A DNA stretch of 17,461 nucleotides, taken from contig JAGRMP010000103.1 of NCBI GenBank assembly GCA_020441225.1, positions 8,354-25,814 of the forward strand. The letters are read 5' to 3'. Shown piece by piece: positions 5,534-17,461 of this stretch; within the stretch, counting starts at the first letter, position 1; each line of letters begins with the position of its first letter. The notes under the pieces were generated by a model, which was not told where the DNA came from, did no database searches, and worked only from the letters and a program-made list of their open reading frames with translations. Source of the stretch: Maritimibacter sp. Lineage in GTDB: Bacteria > Pseudomonadota > Alphaproteobacteria > Rhodobacterales > Rhodobacteraceae. A program made the translations under genes and the position numbers.

Positions 5534-8134
5534 TCAGCGGTCCTCGTCGGCGCTGCCGGTCCGGGCACCGCGGTCTTCGGCGCTGGCATAGGCAAAGAAC
5601 TGATCTTCATCGAGCGGCCGGGCGAAATGGTAGCCCTGCAACACGTCGCATCCCAGATCGCGCAGGATCCGCACGTGGTCTGCGGTCTCCACCCCTTCGG
5701 CCACGGTGCGGATGCCGAGCGCCCGGGCGATCTCCACGATTCCATGGACGAGATCGCGCGCCCGGGCCTCGTGCACGACCGGGAAGACAATCCGCTGGTC
5801 GATCTTCAGCGCGGAGGGCTCGATCGCCATCAGCCCGATGATCGAGGCATGCCCGGACCCGAAATCGTCGATCTCAATGTCCACGCCGGCGGCGCGGATG
5901 GTGTTCACATTGTCCCGGAACGCCTGGTTTTCCTCCTCGATGAGGATCGATTCGAGCAATTCGAAGGTCAGCCGCGTGTCGATCCGGGCAAACCGGTCGA
6001 CATACTCGAGAATACCGGGATCGTGCATCCGCCCGGATGAGACATTGAGGCTGATTTTCGGCACGATCAGCCCCTTCGTCCGCCACCGCGAGAGCACGTC
6101 GCAGGATTTCTCCATCACGATCCGGTCGATATCCGGCACCAGGCGCAGCTGTTCGGCGACATGCATGAAGGCGCCGGGCGCGATTATCCCGTCGCTCGGA
6201 TGGTTCCAGCGCAACAGAACCTCGGCGCCGTAGAGGCTTCCGTCCGCAGCCCGGATCTGGGGCTGGAAGTATGGAACCAGCTCGTCTTTTTCGAGCGCCT
6301 CATGCAAGGCGATGGCGAGGTTGCGGTCGCGCTGGAGGCGGGAGTGGAACCGCGGCGTGAAGGTCTCGGTCCGATTGCCGCCGTCGACCTTGGCCCGGTG
6401 GAGCGCCGCGTCGGCGAACAGGTGGATATCGTCGCCGGTGTCGAGGATGTCGTCGGTATGCGCGATGCCGAAGCTGGTGCCGAACCGGCACTGCCGACCC
6501 TCGTACAGGAGCGGTTCGGCGAGCCTGCTCTGTATCCGGCCGACAACCTCGCGCGCCTCGGCAGCGCTTGCGCCCGCCGCCATCAGCACCGAAAACTCGT
6601 CGCCGCCGTTGCGCGAGGGAAAGTCCCCGACGCGCACGCAGTCGCGCAACACGTCGGCGACCCGCTTCAACACGAGGTCGCCGGCTGCGTGGCCAAGGGT
6701 GTCGTTGACATGTTTAAACCGGTCGAGGTCGAGCCGCACCAGGGTACAATCGCCCGGGCCGCCGGCAAGCGCGAGCGCACGGCGCTCGGCGATCATGTCG
6801 TCGAAATAGCGCCGGTTCGGCAGACCGGTGAGCCCGTCGTGCATCGCCTGCGCCTCGTTGCGGACACGCATCTCTTCGGCAAGCCGGTGGGCTTCACGCA
6901 GGTCGCGCTCGCGCTTGACGTCGTTGGTGACGTCGTGCAGCGCCCCGACCCAGGTGAAGCTGCCCGCCTGCTCGGTCGGCACGCCGGCGGAGGCTTCGAG
7001 CCAGATCGGACCGCGCTCGGGATGATTGAGCCGGAAACGGGCATGCACCGGGGTCCGATCGCGATGGCTACGCTGCACCGCTTCGCACAGCCGCGCCAGA
7101 TCCCGGGGATCGATCCGCTCGGCGAAAAGCTTGGCAAACCGGTCCATCCCGGCACCGGTAAGCCCCGTCAGCTCCTGAAACCGCGCGCTGGCATAGGGAA
7201 AGGTCATGCGACCACCCGGGTGCATCCGGGCCTCCAACAGCCCGACAGTGGCCCCGTCGGTCAGGTAGGTGAGCCGTGCGTGTGCATGCGAAAGCGCCTC
7301 GGCGGCGCGGATCGCCAGGTGCTCGGCGGCTTTCATCTCGGTGATGTCGAGCAAAGTGCCGAACCAGGTGACCGATCCGTCCGCCTCGGCGACCGGGGCC
7401 GCCGTGCTCATCACCCAGCGCGGCCCTTTCGACGGATGCGCGATCCGCAGTTCCACCTGGAAAGGCGCGCCCGCCGCGGCGGCGGCGCGGGCTTTTTCGC
7501 GGACACGGACCCGATCCTCGGGGTCGATGACGTTGATCGCCGCCAGGGCGTCGCGCGCGACACGGGCCCGCTCGACACCCGCAACGTCGGCGAACCGGGC
7601 GCTCGTGTACCGGGGGCGAACCCGCCCGTCGGGCGAGGCATTGAGTTCGAACAGGGCGCCGGGAAAGGCGTTGTCCAGCGCATCGAACCTCTCGAGCGTC
7701 ACACGCTCCCCGGCCCCAGAGACCCGCGCCCCCGCGGCCCGTTCGGGGGCACCAAGGGGGGGGCGCGGCACGGTGCCGCGTCGGTCCTGCCCGGCCCCGG
7801 CGTCGAGCAGAACCACGACCGTCTCGCCATGGTCGCGCAGGGCTTCGAGCCCGAGCCGCACCGGCGCAGCAGCTTCTGCCGGCGGTGCAAGCCGAACGGC
7901 GATCTCGATCCGACTTTCGCGCCCCGCGCGCAACCGCGCGAGCGCATCGTCCACCCGCTCCCGGTCGGCACCGTCGATCAGGTCCTGCAGCCGCATCCCT
8001 TCGAGCCCGGCCCGCCCGAAGAGCGCGGCCATGTCACCCGAAAGCGACAAGACAGCCCCGTCTCGCGCCAGCAGGCTTGCCCCCGCCGGTACGACGCCGG
8101 CCGGACGGGCAAAGATGTGCGGATCGGATTCCAT
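5534..8134 (-). CDS. PAS-PAS-PAS-GGDEF-EAL c-di-GMP turnover protein
   Basis: 866 aa from ATG 8134-8132, which is preceded by a GAGGG ribosome binding site. Order: a divergent PAS-like region (about 1-115), a PAS domain with PAC (about 145-275, ending GTLLDITEMKAAE), a second clear PAS (about 285-420, ending GALHDVTNDVKRE), GGDEF (about 430-600) and EAL (about 610-850). The cyclase signature NGGDEF is intact at 510-514, and an RxxD inhibitory site (RVGD, 501-504) sits five residues before it. The EAL signature reads E-V-L (638-640), a common variant. The other metal and catalytic residues are present in SLNVSS, FELLES, IDDFGSGHAS, LKID and AEGVET. It can potentially both make and degrade c-di-GMP; which activity dominates is not decidable. 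No transmembrane segment was seen, so it is likely a cytosolic sensor. The frame could extend to 8560 but would then overlap the divergent methyltransferase gene and lacks domain content. Confidence 0.94.
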   Translation of the reverse strand: MESDPHIFARPAGVVPAGASLLARDGAVLSLSGDMAALFGRAGLEGMRLQDLIDGADRERVDDALARLRAGRESRIEIAVRLAPPAEAAAPVRLGLEALRDHGETVVVLLDAGAGQDRRGTVPRPPLGAPERAAGARVSGAGERVTLERFDALDNAFPGALFELNASPDGRVRPRYTSARFADVAGVERARVARDALAAINVIDPEDRVRVREKARAAAAAGAPFQVELRIAHPSKGPRWVMSTAAPVAEADGSVTWFGTLLDITEMKAAEHLAIRAAEALSHAHARLTYLTDGATVGLLEARMHPGGRMTFPYASARFQELTGLTGAGMDRFAKLFAERIDPRDLARLCEAVQRSHRDRTPVHARFRLNHPERGPIWLEASAGVPTEQAGSFTWVGALHDVTNDVKRERDLREAHRLAEEMRVRNEAQAMHDGLTGLPNRRYFDDMIAERRALALAGGPGDCTLVRLDLDRFKHVNDTLGHAAGDLVLKRVADVLRDCVRVGDFPSRNGGDEFSVLMAAGASAAEAREVVGRIQSRLAEPLLYEGRQCRFGTSFGIAHTDDILDTGDDIHLFADAALHRAKVDGGNRTETFTPRFHSRLQRDRNLAIALHEALEKDELVPYFQPQIRAADGSLYGAEVLLRWNHPSDGIIAPGAFMHVAEQLRLVPDIDRIVMEKSCDVLSRWRTKGLIVPKISLNVSSGRMHDPGILEYVDRFARIDTRLTFELLESILIEEENQAFRDNVNTIRAAGVDIEIDDFGSGHASIIGLMAIEPSALKIDQRIVFPVVHEARARDLVHGIVEIARALGIRTVAEGVETADHVRILRDLGCDVLQGYHFARPLDEDQFFAYASAEDRGARTGSADEDR

Positions 8135-8441
8135 TGGCCCTCGCAACACCGAAAGGTCTCCGCCCAGAGCTACGCAACACAGGTTGATATTTGCCTTACG
8201 GCGATCCGATCCCGCGCGTTTTGCGCGCGCCGCACCCGCGTCAAGGCGTCCCATGTCCCCGGACCGCCCGCAGTTCAACCGGTCCAGGCTTGCCTCTTCC
8301 CCGGTTGAGCCCCAGTCTGCCCGACACGGCAACGCCGCCAATTTGCCCTGCCGCCTGCTCAGAAATGCTTGGTTCCGGAGGGAAAACCCGGGCTGACGTT
8401 TTCCGAGCCGGCCCCTGAGACGAAAGGCATCGCTGATCACC
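8135..8441. other. Divergent intergenic region
   Basis: 307 bases between the divergently transcribed GGDEF-EAL and methyltransferase genes, so it should hold both promoters. An AT-rich spot (GTTGATATTTGCC, near 8183) is the only plausible promoter element, and I could not pair it with a -35 box. A perfect 6-bp CGCGCG hairpin with a TTTTG loop lies at 8213-8229. No gene was recognised. Confidence 0.45.
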
Positions 8442-9248
8442 ATGGCCATGAGACACATCGCGAAATCCGTCCTCACGGTCGGCAAACGGCGGATCGGCTG
8501 GCCGGCCTCGGCGCTCTGGGCGCGGGCAATGGCGACCGGCATCCGCCCGCCCGCTTTCATCGGCGCCTATCCCGACCGCGAGACCGCCGTCGCCCATGTG
8601 CCCGCGGGCACGCCCAGTTCCTACGACGACGACGAGATTGCGCCGCTCAACTTCGCCTTGATGTGCGAAACCCAGATCTGGGACTACCCGGTGATCTTCT
8701 GGCTCGACCGGCTGGCGAAGCCCGGGATGACCGTGCTCGACGCGGGCGGCCATTTCGGCACCAAGTTCATCGCCTTTCGCGACCGGATCGCGCTCGACGA
8801 CGTCACCTGGCGGGTCTACGACATGCCCGCGATCGTGCGCGCCGGGCTCAAATACCAGGCCGCGGGCCAGGTGCCGGAGGCGGTCGCGTTTACCGACGAC
8901 CTCGCCGCCGCCGGGACGCCCGAGATCCTGCTGGCCTCTGGCCTCCTGCAATATCTCGATATCGGGTTCGACGCGCTCGTCGCGGCCCTGCCCGCACCGC
9001 CGCGCCACATCATCCTCAACAAGGTTGCCACGACCGAGGGACCGACGGTGGTGACGCTGGAAAAGATCGGCGCGGGCCGGGTGCCCTACCAGATCCGCAA
9101 CCGCGAGGCCTTCGAACGGGGCCTGGCCGGGATGGGCTACGAGATCCGCGACAGCTGGCATATCCCGAGCCTTTCGCGCCGGATCGCGACCCATCCCGCG
9201 CTCGGCGCCAGCGTCAGCCGGGGCTATGTTCTGGAACGGACGGCCTGA
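8442..9248 (+). CDS. Putative SAM-dependent methyltransferase, TIGR04325-like
   Basis: 268 aa. The N-terminal part has an aromatic/acidic motif (FIGAYPDRETAVAH ... SSYDDDEI, about 39-65) resembling the start of the TIGR04325 (LIC12133) family of putative methyltransferases. A SAM-binding motif I follows (TVLDAGGHFGTKF, 97-109), then an acidic strand (WRVYDMPAIV, about 123-132) and a motif IV-like segment (ILLASGLLQYL, about 161-171). Substrates of this family are mostly unknown; members often lie in polysaccharide or secondary-metabolite loci. ATG 8442 was chosen; ATG 8448 is two codons later and equally possible, and neither has a strong ribosome binding site. Its stop lies 3 bp from the stop of the convergent phosphopantetheinyl transferase gene. 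A role in tailoring the nearby NRPS-PKS product is only suggested by position. Confidence 0.8.
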   Translation: MAMRHIAKSVLTVGKRRIGWPASALWARAMATGIRPPAFIGAYPDRETAVAHVPAGTPSSYDDDEIAPLNFALMCETQIWDYPVIFWLDRLAKPGMTVLDAGGHFGTKFIAFRDRIALDDVTWRVYDMPAIVRAGLKYQAAGQVPEAVAFTDDLAAAGTPEILLASGLLQYLDIGFDALVAALPAPPRHIILNKVATTEGPTVVTLEKIGAGRVPYQIRNREAFERGLAGMGYEIRDSWHIPSLSRRIATHPALGASVSRGYVLERTA

Positions 9249-9251
9249 ACC

Positions 9252-9926
9252 CTAGCGGTCGACATCGCGCCAGGTAAGGGCGATCTCGCGGCCGCCGGTT
9301 CGTGCCGCGACCGCGCCTGAGAAATCCGGCGCCGGGTCGAAATGCACCAGCCGCCAGGCCTCGGCGGTATCCCCCGCGATCCGGTCGAGCCGCGCGGGCG
9401 CCCCGGGCGCGAGCGTGACGTCGAAACTGTCGAGCGGCATCGACAGCCCGAGCCCGCTGGTCTTGATCACCGCTTCCTTGCGGGTCCAGCAGCGGTAGAA
9501 CCCGTCGCGCCAGGCCGCGCCGGACAGAGCGCTCAGGGTAGTGTATTCGGCGGGCGAAAAGTGATGCCGCGCGACCGCGTCCTCGATCTCGCGCTGGCGT
9601 TCGACATCGATCCCCACCGGCCCGTCGCGGCTGATCGCCAGCGCCGCGAGATCGCCGGAATGGCTGAGGTTGAAATGCGGCCCGCCCTCGATCGACGGCT
9701 TGCCGTTGGCCCCGTAGCGAAAAACGATGTCGCGCGGGTCGCGGCCGGTTTCGGCCCCGAGGATCTCGCGCAAGCGGCCCCGCCCGGCGACATGCCGGTC
9801 GCGGTGCACCGCACGCACGAAGCGGGCGGCGCGGGCCAGCTCGTCTTCGGCGCAATGGGCCCGCAACGCCGCCAGCCGCTCTTCGGGCGGATCCAGCGAC
9901 CAGAGCCAGAGATCGACCCTATACAA
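9252..9926 (-). CDS. 4'-phosphopantetheinyl transferase, Sfp/Gsp type
   Basis: 224 aa, the usual size for the Sfp class. It moves the phosphopantetheine arm of coenzyme A onto a Ser of carrier proteins. The class motifs are all present: the RFVRAVHRDRHVAGRGRLR region (37-54), GKP (75-77), FNLSHSGD (85-92), GIDVE with Mg-binding D107 and E109 (105-109), and WTRKEAVIKTSGLGLS with E151 and K155 (147-162). The start is a TTG (9926-9924), supported by an excellent Shine-Dalgarno stretch GGGAGGGGG just upstream; an ATG slightly further upstream is out of frame. The gene diverges from the hydrolase gene (62 bp between starts) and lies 2.6 kb from the NRPS-PKS gene, whose two visible carrier domains are its obvious substrates. 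Confidence 0.95.
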   Translation of the reverse strand: MYRVDLWLWSLDPPEERLAALRAHCAEDELARAARFVRAVHRDRHVAGRGRLREILGAETGRDPRDIVFRYGANGKPSIEGGPHFNLSHSGDLAALAISRDGPVGIDVERQREIEDAVARHHFSPAEYTTLSALSGAAWRDGFYRCWTRKEAVIKTSGLGLSMPLDSFDVTLAPGAPARLDRIAGDTAEAWRLVHFDPAPDFSGAVAARTGGREIALTWRDVDR

Positions 9927-9988
9927 AGCCCCCTCCCAACGTCATTTTCAAAGCGCGCAAGACGCAGGCGCCCGGGGGGGCAACAACC

Positions 9989-11782
9989 ATGACACGGTGG
10001 ATCGTCCTGACAGGGATCGGTGTGGTCGGGCTCGGGGTGGCGGGTCTCATCCTGTCGGTGGTCTTTCCCTGGAACGATCTCGCCTGGTCGCTGCGCGACA
10101 GGGTGGCCTGGCGGCTGCAGGCCGGCACACCTGACCTTGCCGATCTCAGGATTACCATGCCCGACGGCGTCTCGCTAGCGACCGATGTCTACCTGCCGAA
10201 GGGCGACGGCCCCGTGCCGACGGTGCTGATGCGCCTGCCCTATGGCAAACGCAGCTACGGCGAGGTGCGGTTCTGGGTCAAGGAGCTGCGCGCACGCGGC
10301 TTTGCCGTGGTCGCCCAGGACATGCGCGGGCGGCACGGCTCCGAAGGCGTGTTCACCCCCTGGGCCAACGAGGGCGCGGATGGTGCGGGCACGCTCGACT
10401 GGATCGTGGACCAGCCCTGGTCGAACGGCCGGGTCGGCACGCTTGGCTGTTCCGCGCTTGGGGAATCGCAGCTCATGCTTGCCGCCCGCGCCCATCCCGC
10501 GCACCGGGCCATGGTGCCGATCGGCGCGGGTGGCGCGATCGGCACGGCGGGCGGGCGCAACGCCTTTTTCGGGGCCTTCGAGGGCGGGATCCTCAACCTG
10601 GCGCCAGCGGCGGGCTGGTTCGGTACCGAGGGCGGCAAGACCCCGGAGGTCTCAGGCTTCCGTCCGCTCGTCCCCGGCCTGCTCGACCACCTGCCCGTGG
10701 TCGATGTGGTGCGCGAGATGCGCCCCGACCCGACCGATTACGACGCCTTTCTGCGGCACTTCGAAGACACCGACTATTGGCGCGAGCTGGGCTATGTGAC
10801 CGGCGAGGAACCGTTCAACACCCCCGCCCTGTTCATCGACAGCTGGCACGATCCCAGCGTGAGCTCGACGCTGGCGCTCGCCGATACGCTGCGGGCGGCG
10901 GGCGCGCCGGTCAACACGATCATCGCGCCCGGCACCCATTGCGGCTATCTCGGGACAGAGACCGCGACGGTCGTCGGCGACCTCGCGGTCACGCCCAAGG
11001 CGCGGTTCGAATACGTCGAGACCATTGCCGCGTTCCTGCGCCACCATCTGGCAGACGGACCGGCGCCGGAGCTGCCCCCGCTCAGCTACTACGCGCTCGT
11101 CGCGGACGATTGGCGGCGGTCGGAGAGCTGGCCGCCGCCCGAAGCACAGGAGACCCGCCTGTACCTCAGCGGATCGGGCGCGCTGGAGGTGGACCCGGAG
11201 GCGATCGCGCCGGGCGAACGAAGCTTCGTGTCCGACCCCGCCGACCCGGTCCCCTCCATCGGCGGCGCGCTCTGTTGCACCGGCGACCCCGATGAACGCA
11301 GCGGGCCGGTCTACCAGAATGCAATCGAAGACCGCGACGACCTCCTGCTCTTCACTTCCGCCCCGCTCGACGCGCCCCTGACCATCGCCGGGCCGGTGCG
11401 GGCCGAGCTGCGGGTCTCGGTGAGCACGCCCGACACCGACCTGGCGCTCAGGCTTGTCGATGTCGACCCGTCGGGCAACGCGCTTTTGGTCCAGGAAGGG
11501 GCGCTGCGACTGCGCTACCGTGACGGATTCGACCGCCCGGCGCTCCTGCAACCGGGCGAGACCTACCCGGTCACGATTGCGTTGCGCGACATCGCCTACC
11601 GGTTCGAGGCGGGACACCGTTTGCGCCTGCATGTCGCCGGTACGAGCTTTCCCCGCCTCGAACGCAACCTCAACACCGGCGGCGCGAATTATGACGAGAC
11701 CGAGATGCGCAGGGCCGAGATTACCCTGCGCTCCACCCCGGACGCCCCGTCGGCCGTGGTGCTGTTCGTCACCCCCGAATGA
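9989..11782 (+). CDS. CocE/NonD-type hydrolase (peptidase S15 family), membrane-anchored
   Basis: 597 aa. The N-terminus has a single hydrophobic segment (about 5-27) that should act as a membrane anchor or uncleaved signal, placing the enzyme outside the inner membrane. The alpha/beta-hydrolase domain follows, starting with ITMPDGVSLATDVYLP (55-70). An oxyanion-type Tyr is seen in LPYGK (Y85). The nucleophile is S155 in GCSALGES, which is less canonical than the GxSYxG usual in CocE proteins. The acid is D288 in DSWHDPS and the His is H317 in GTHCGY. The C-terminal part, from about 340, fits the jelly-roll domain of X-Pro dipeptidyl-peptidase/CocE proteins. The family cleaves esters, amides or acyl-peptide bonds; the substrate here is unknown. 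A G-run about 9 nt before the ATG serves as ribosome binding site. It precedes the NRPS-PKS gene on the same strand, and a role in releasing, maturing or detoxifying that product is possible but unproven. Confidence 0.9.
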   Translation: MTRWIVLTGIGVVGLGVAGLILSVVFPWNDLAWSLRDRVAWRLQAGTPDLADLRITMPDGVSLATDVYLPKGDGPVPTVLMRLPYGKRSYGEVRFWVKELRARGFAVVAQDMRGRHGSEGVFTPWANEGADGAGTLDWIVDQPWSNGRVGTLGCSALGESQLMLAARAHPAHRAMVPIGAGGAIGTAGGRNAFFGAFEGGILNLAPAAGWFGTEGGKTPEVSGFRPLVPGLLDHLPVVDVVREMRPDPTDYDAFLRHFEDTDYWRELGYVTGEEPFNTPALFIDSWHDPSVSSTLALADTLRAAGAPVNTIIAPGTHCGYLGTETATVVGDLAVTPKARFEYVETIAAFLRHHLADGPAPELPPLSYYALVADDWRRSESWPPPEAQETRLYLSGSGALEVDPEAIAPGERSFVSDPADPVPSIGGALCCTGDPDERSGPVYQNAIEDRDDLLLFTSAPLDAPLTIAGPVRAELRVSVSTPDTDLALRLVDVDPSGNALLVQEGALRLRYRDGFDRPALLQPGETYPVTIALRDIAYRFEAGHRLRLHVAGTSFPRLERNLNTGGANYDETEMRRAEITLRSTPDAPSAVVLFVTPE

Positions 11783-11848
11783 TCCGGCCGATACCGAGGC
11801 AGGACGGCGTGCGGGCAGTGCCTGTCTGGAAGGCTTTGAAAACACATG

Positions 11849-11869
11849 GAAACGGGCTGTGTCCGTTTT
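11849..11869 (+). terminator. Candidate terminator of the hydrolase gene
   Basis: A 6-bp stem AAACGG / CCGTTT with a 7-nt loop ends in TTTT, 67 bp after the hydrolase stop. The stem is short and AT-leaning, so efficiency is uncertain. Confidence 0.4.
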
Positions 11870-11920
11870 GGAAACCCCGTTCCCTGCGGCGCCCCGTCGC
11901 CCGTGCCGCCCGTACCCTGC

Positions 11921-11956
11921 ACCGGCCCCTGCACCGGCCCCTGCACCGGCCCCTGG
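11921..11956. repeat. 12-bp tandem repeat, three perfect copies
   Basis: CACCGGCCCCTG occurs three times without a break (11921-11932, 11933-11944, 11945-11956), with partial flanking matches. It lies in non-coding DNA between the hydrolase and NRPS-PKS genes. Its function is unknown; slippage expansion is the simplest origin. Confidence 0.9.
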
Positions 11957-12530
11957 ACCGGGTCCCGGTGCCGTGTCGTCGCCAGCGACAGCCACGGCCA
12001 GCACCTGTCACGCCCGGCGCCCCGCGGGCGTCTCTGCGGATGCACCCCGGAGCCGTGGCACGGTCGTGTCACACCGCCGGAGACGGCCCCGCCCGGATTG
12101 GGCTGCGACATCGCGCCCCCTGTCACCAGAATGTCGTTTCCCGCTGAATGGCCGGATCCGCATCTTTTCCAAAGTCCGAACAATCCGCGGAAAGCCAAAG
12201 GATCGTGCGCATTTTCGCCACAAAGGCGCCCCCGCTGCGATCCCCAACATTTTGTGGCCGGTTTGTTGCCTCAACGCCGCCTGTATGAGCATTCATTCTC
12301 GGGCCCGACAGCACCCCCGCCCGCAACCCGCTCCGCATGTTCGATAGATACAAAAGACGATGAAAACCTTATATCTTCCGACGCGTTCCAATACAGTGCG
12401 GGGTCTGTGGTATCGCGTTTCGCTTGCAGGTCCGGGGAAAGGGCCCCGCCGCTCCGGCACGGCTCAGGCACGCAGCGCAGTTCGCCCCTGGGCGCGCATT
12501 TTCGCGGACCGGGGCCATTTGGGGTAGTCG

Positions 12531-17461
<4,931 letters not shown>

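Larger units (their letters stand above)
11783..12530. other. Long non-coding region upstream of the NRPS-PKS gene
   Basis: 748 bases without a credible gene; open frames here are Pro/Arg-rich and out of register with any known family. It holds a candidate terminator for the hydrolase gene (11849-11869), a 12-bp tandem repeat (11921-11956), a TCGGGCCCGA palindrome (12299-12308), and an AT-richer stretch (about 12340-12420) that is the likeliest place for the NRPS-PKS promoter. Within that stretch TATATC near 12371 could be a -10 box, but its -35 partner (GATACA) is poor. No canonical lux box (CTG-N10-CAG) was found upstream of the start. Confidence 0.55.

Noticed and set aside
4286..6040. A 584-codon plus-strand open frame
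   Set aside because: Antisense to the channel gene and the 3' end of the GGDEF-EAL gene; composition is Arg/Asp/His-rich and resembles no family.
6161..8308. A 715-codon plus-strand open frame
   Set aside because: Antisense to the GGDEF-EAL gene, with no recognisable domain; the minus strand has intact PAS, GGDEF and EAL motifs.
8135..8560. Upstream extension of the GGDEF-EAL protein to a start at 8560
   Set aside because: It would overlap the divergent methyltransferase gene and adds no domain; ATG 8134 has a good ribosome binding site and starts just before the PAS-like region.
11921..11956. Possible CRISPR-like array
   Set aside because: The 12-bp units are directly adjacent, with no spacers; this is a simple tandem repeat.

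Overview
The window looks like a chromosomal accessory region of a high-GC alphaproteobacterium, most likely a marine Rhodobacterales (Roseobacter-group) species. This rests on the very high G+C coding sequence, an acyl-homoserine-lactone synthase of the type I associate with that group, a bacterial voltage-gated sodium channel, and the general look of the proteins. It is inference from protein character, not from a marker gene. No rRNA, tRNA, CRISPR array, insertion sequence or integrase was seen.

Left part (1-8134, all genes on the minus strand): a response-regulator receiver cut by the window edge (1-251); a LuxI-type AHL synthase (561-1346); a second, paralogous response regulator whose output domain looks like a degenerate GGDEF domain (1813-2829); a GT4-type glycosyltransferase (3093-4304); a NaChBac-type voltage-gated channel (4412-5281); and a multi-PAS GGDEF-EAL protein with both catalytic signatures intact (5534-8134). 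The AHL synthase sits between the two paralogous response regulators and no luxR gene is visible. A strong hairpin terminator (1421-1456) separates the second regulator from a plausible synthase promoter (1371-1399), and a 16-bp imperfect dyad lies almost exactly in the spacer of that promoter.

Right part (8442-17461): a TIGR04325-like methyltransferase (+), a Sfp-type phosphopantetheinyl transferase (-), a membrane-anchored CocE/S15-type hydrolase (+), about 750 bp of non-coding DNA, and then one very long open frame on the plus strand. It starts at 12531 and is still open at the window end. It encodes a hybrid NRPS-PKS with domain order A-PCP-KS-AT-ACP. This megasynthase has no stop in the window, so a search for complete ORFs would miss it. 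The phosphopantetheinyl transferase is the enzyme needed to activate its carrier domains, and the methyltransferase and hydrolase are candidate accessory enzymes. Together they suggest the left end of a small natural-product cluster.

Taken together, the window carries small-molecule and second-messenger signalling (AHL, two-component receivers, c-di-GMP) beside a secondary-metabolite locus. Whether the signalling genes control the megasynthase cannot be told from the sequence. The most distinctive signals are the receiver-luxI-receiver arrangement with its promoter dyad, and the edge-truncated NRPS-PKS.
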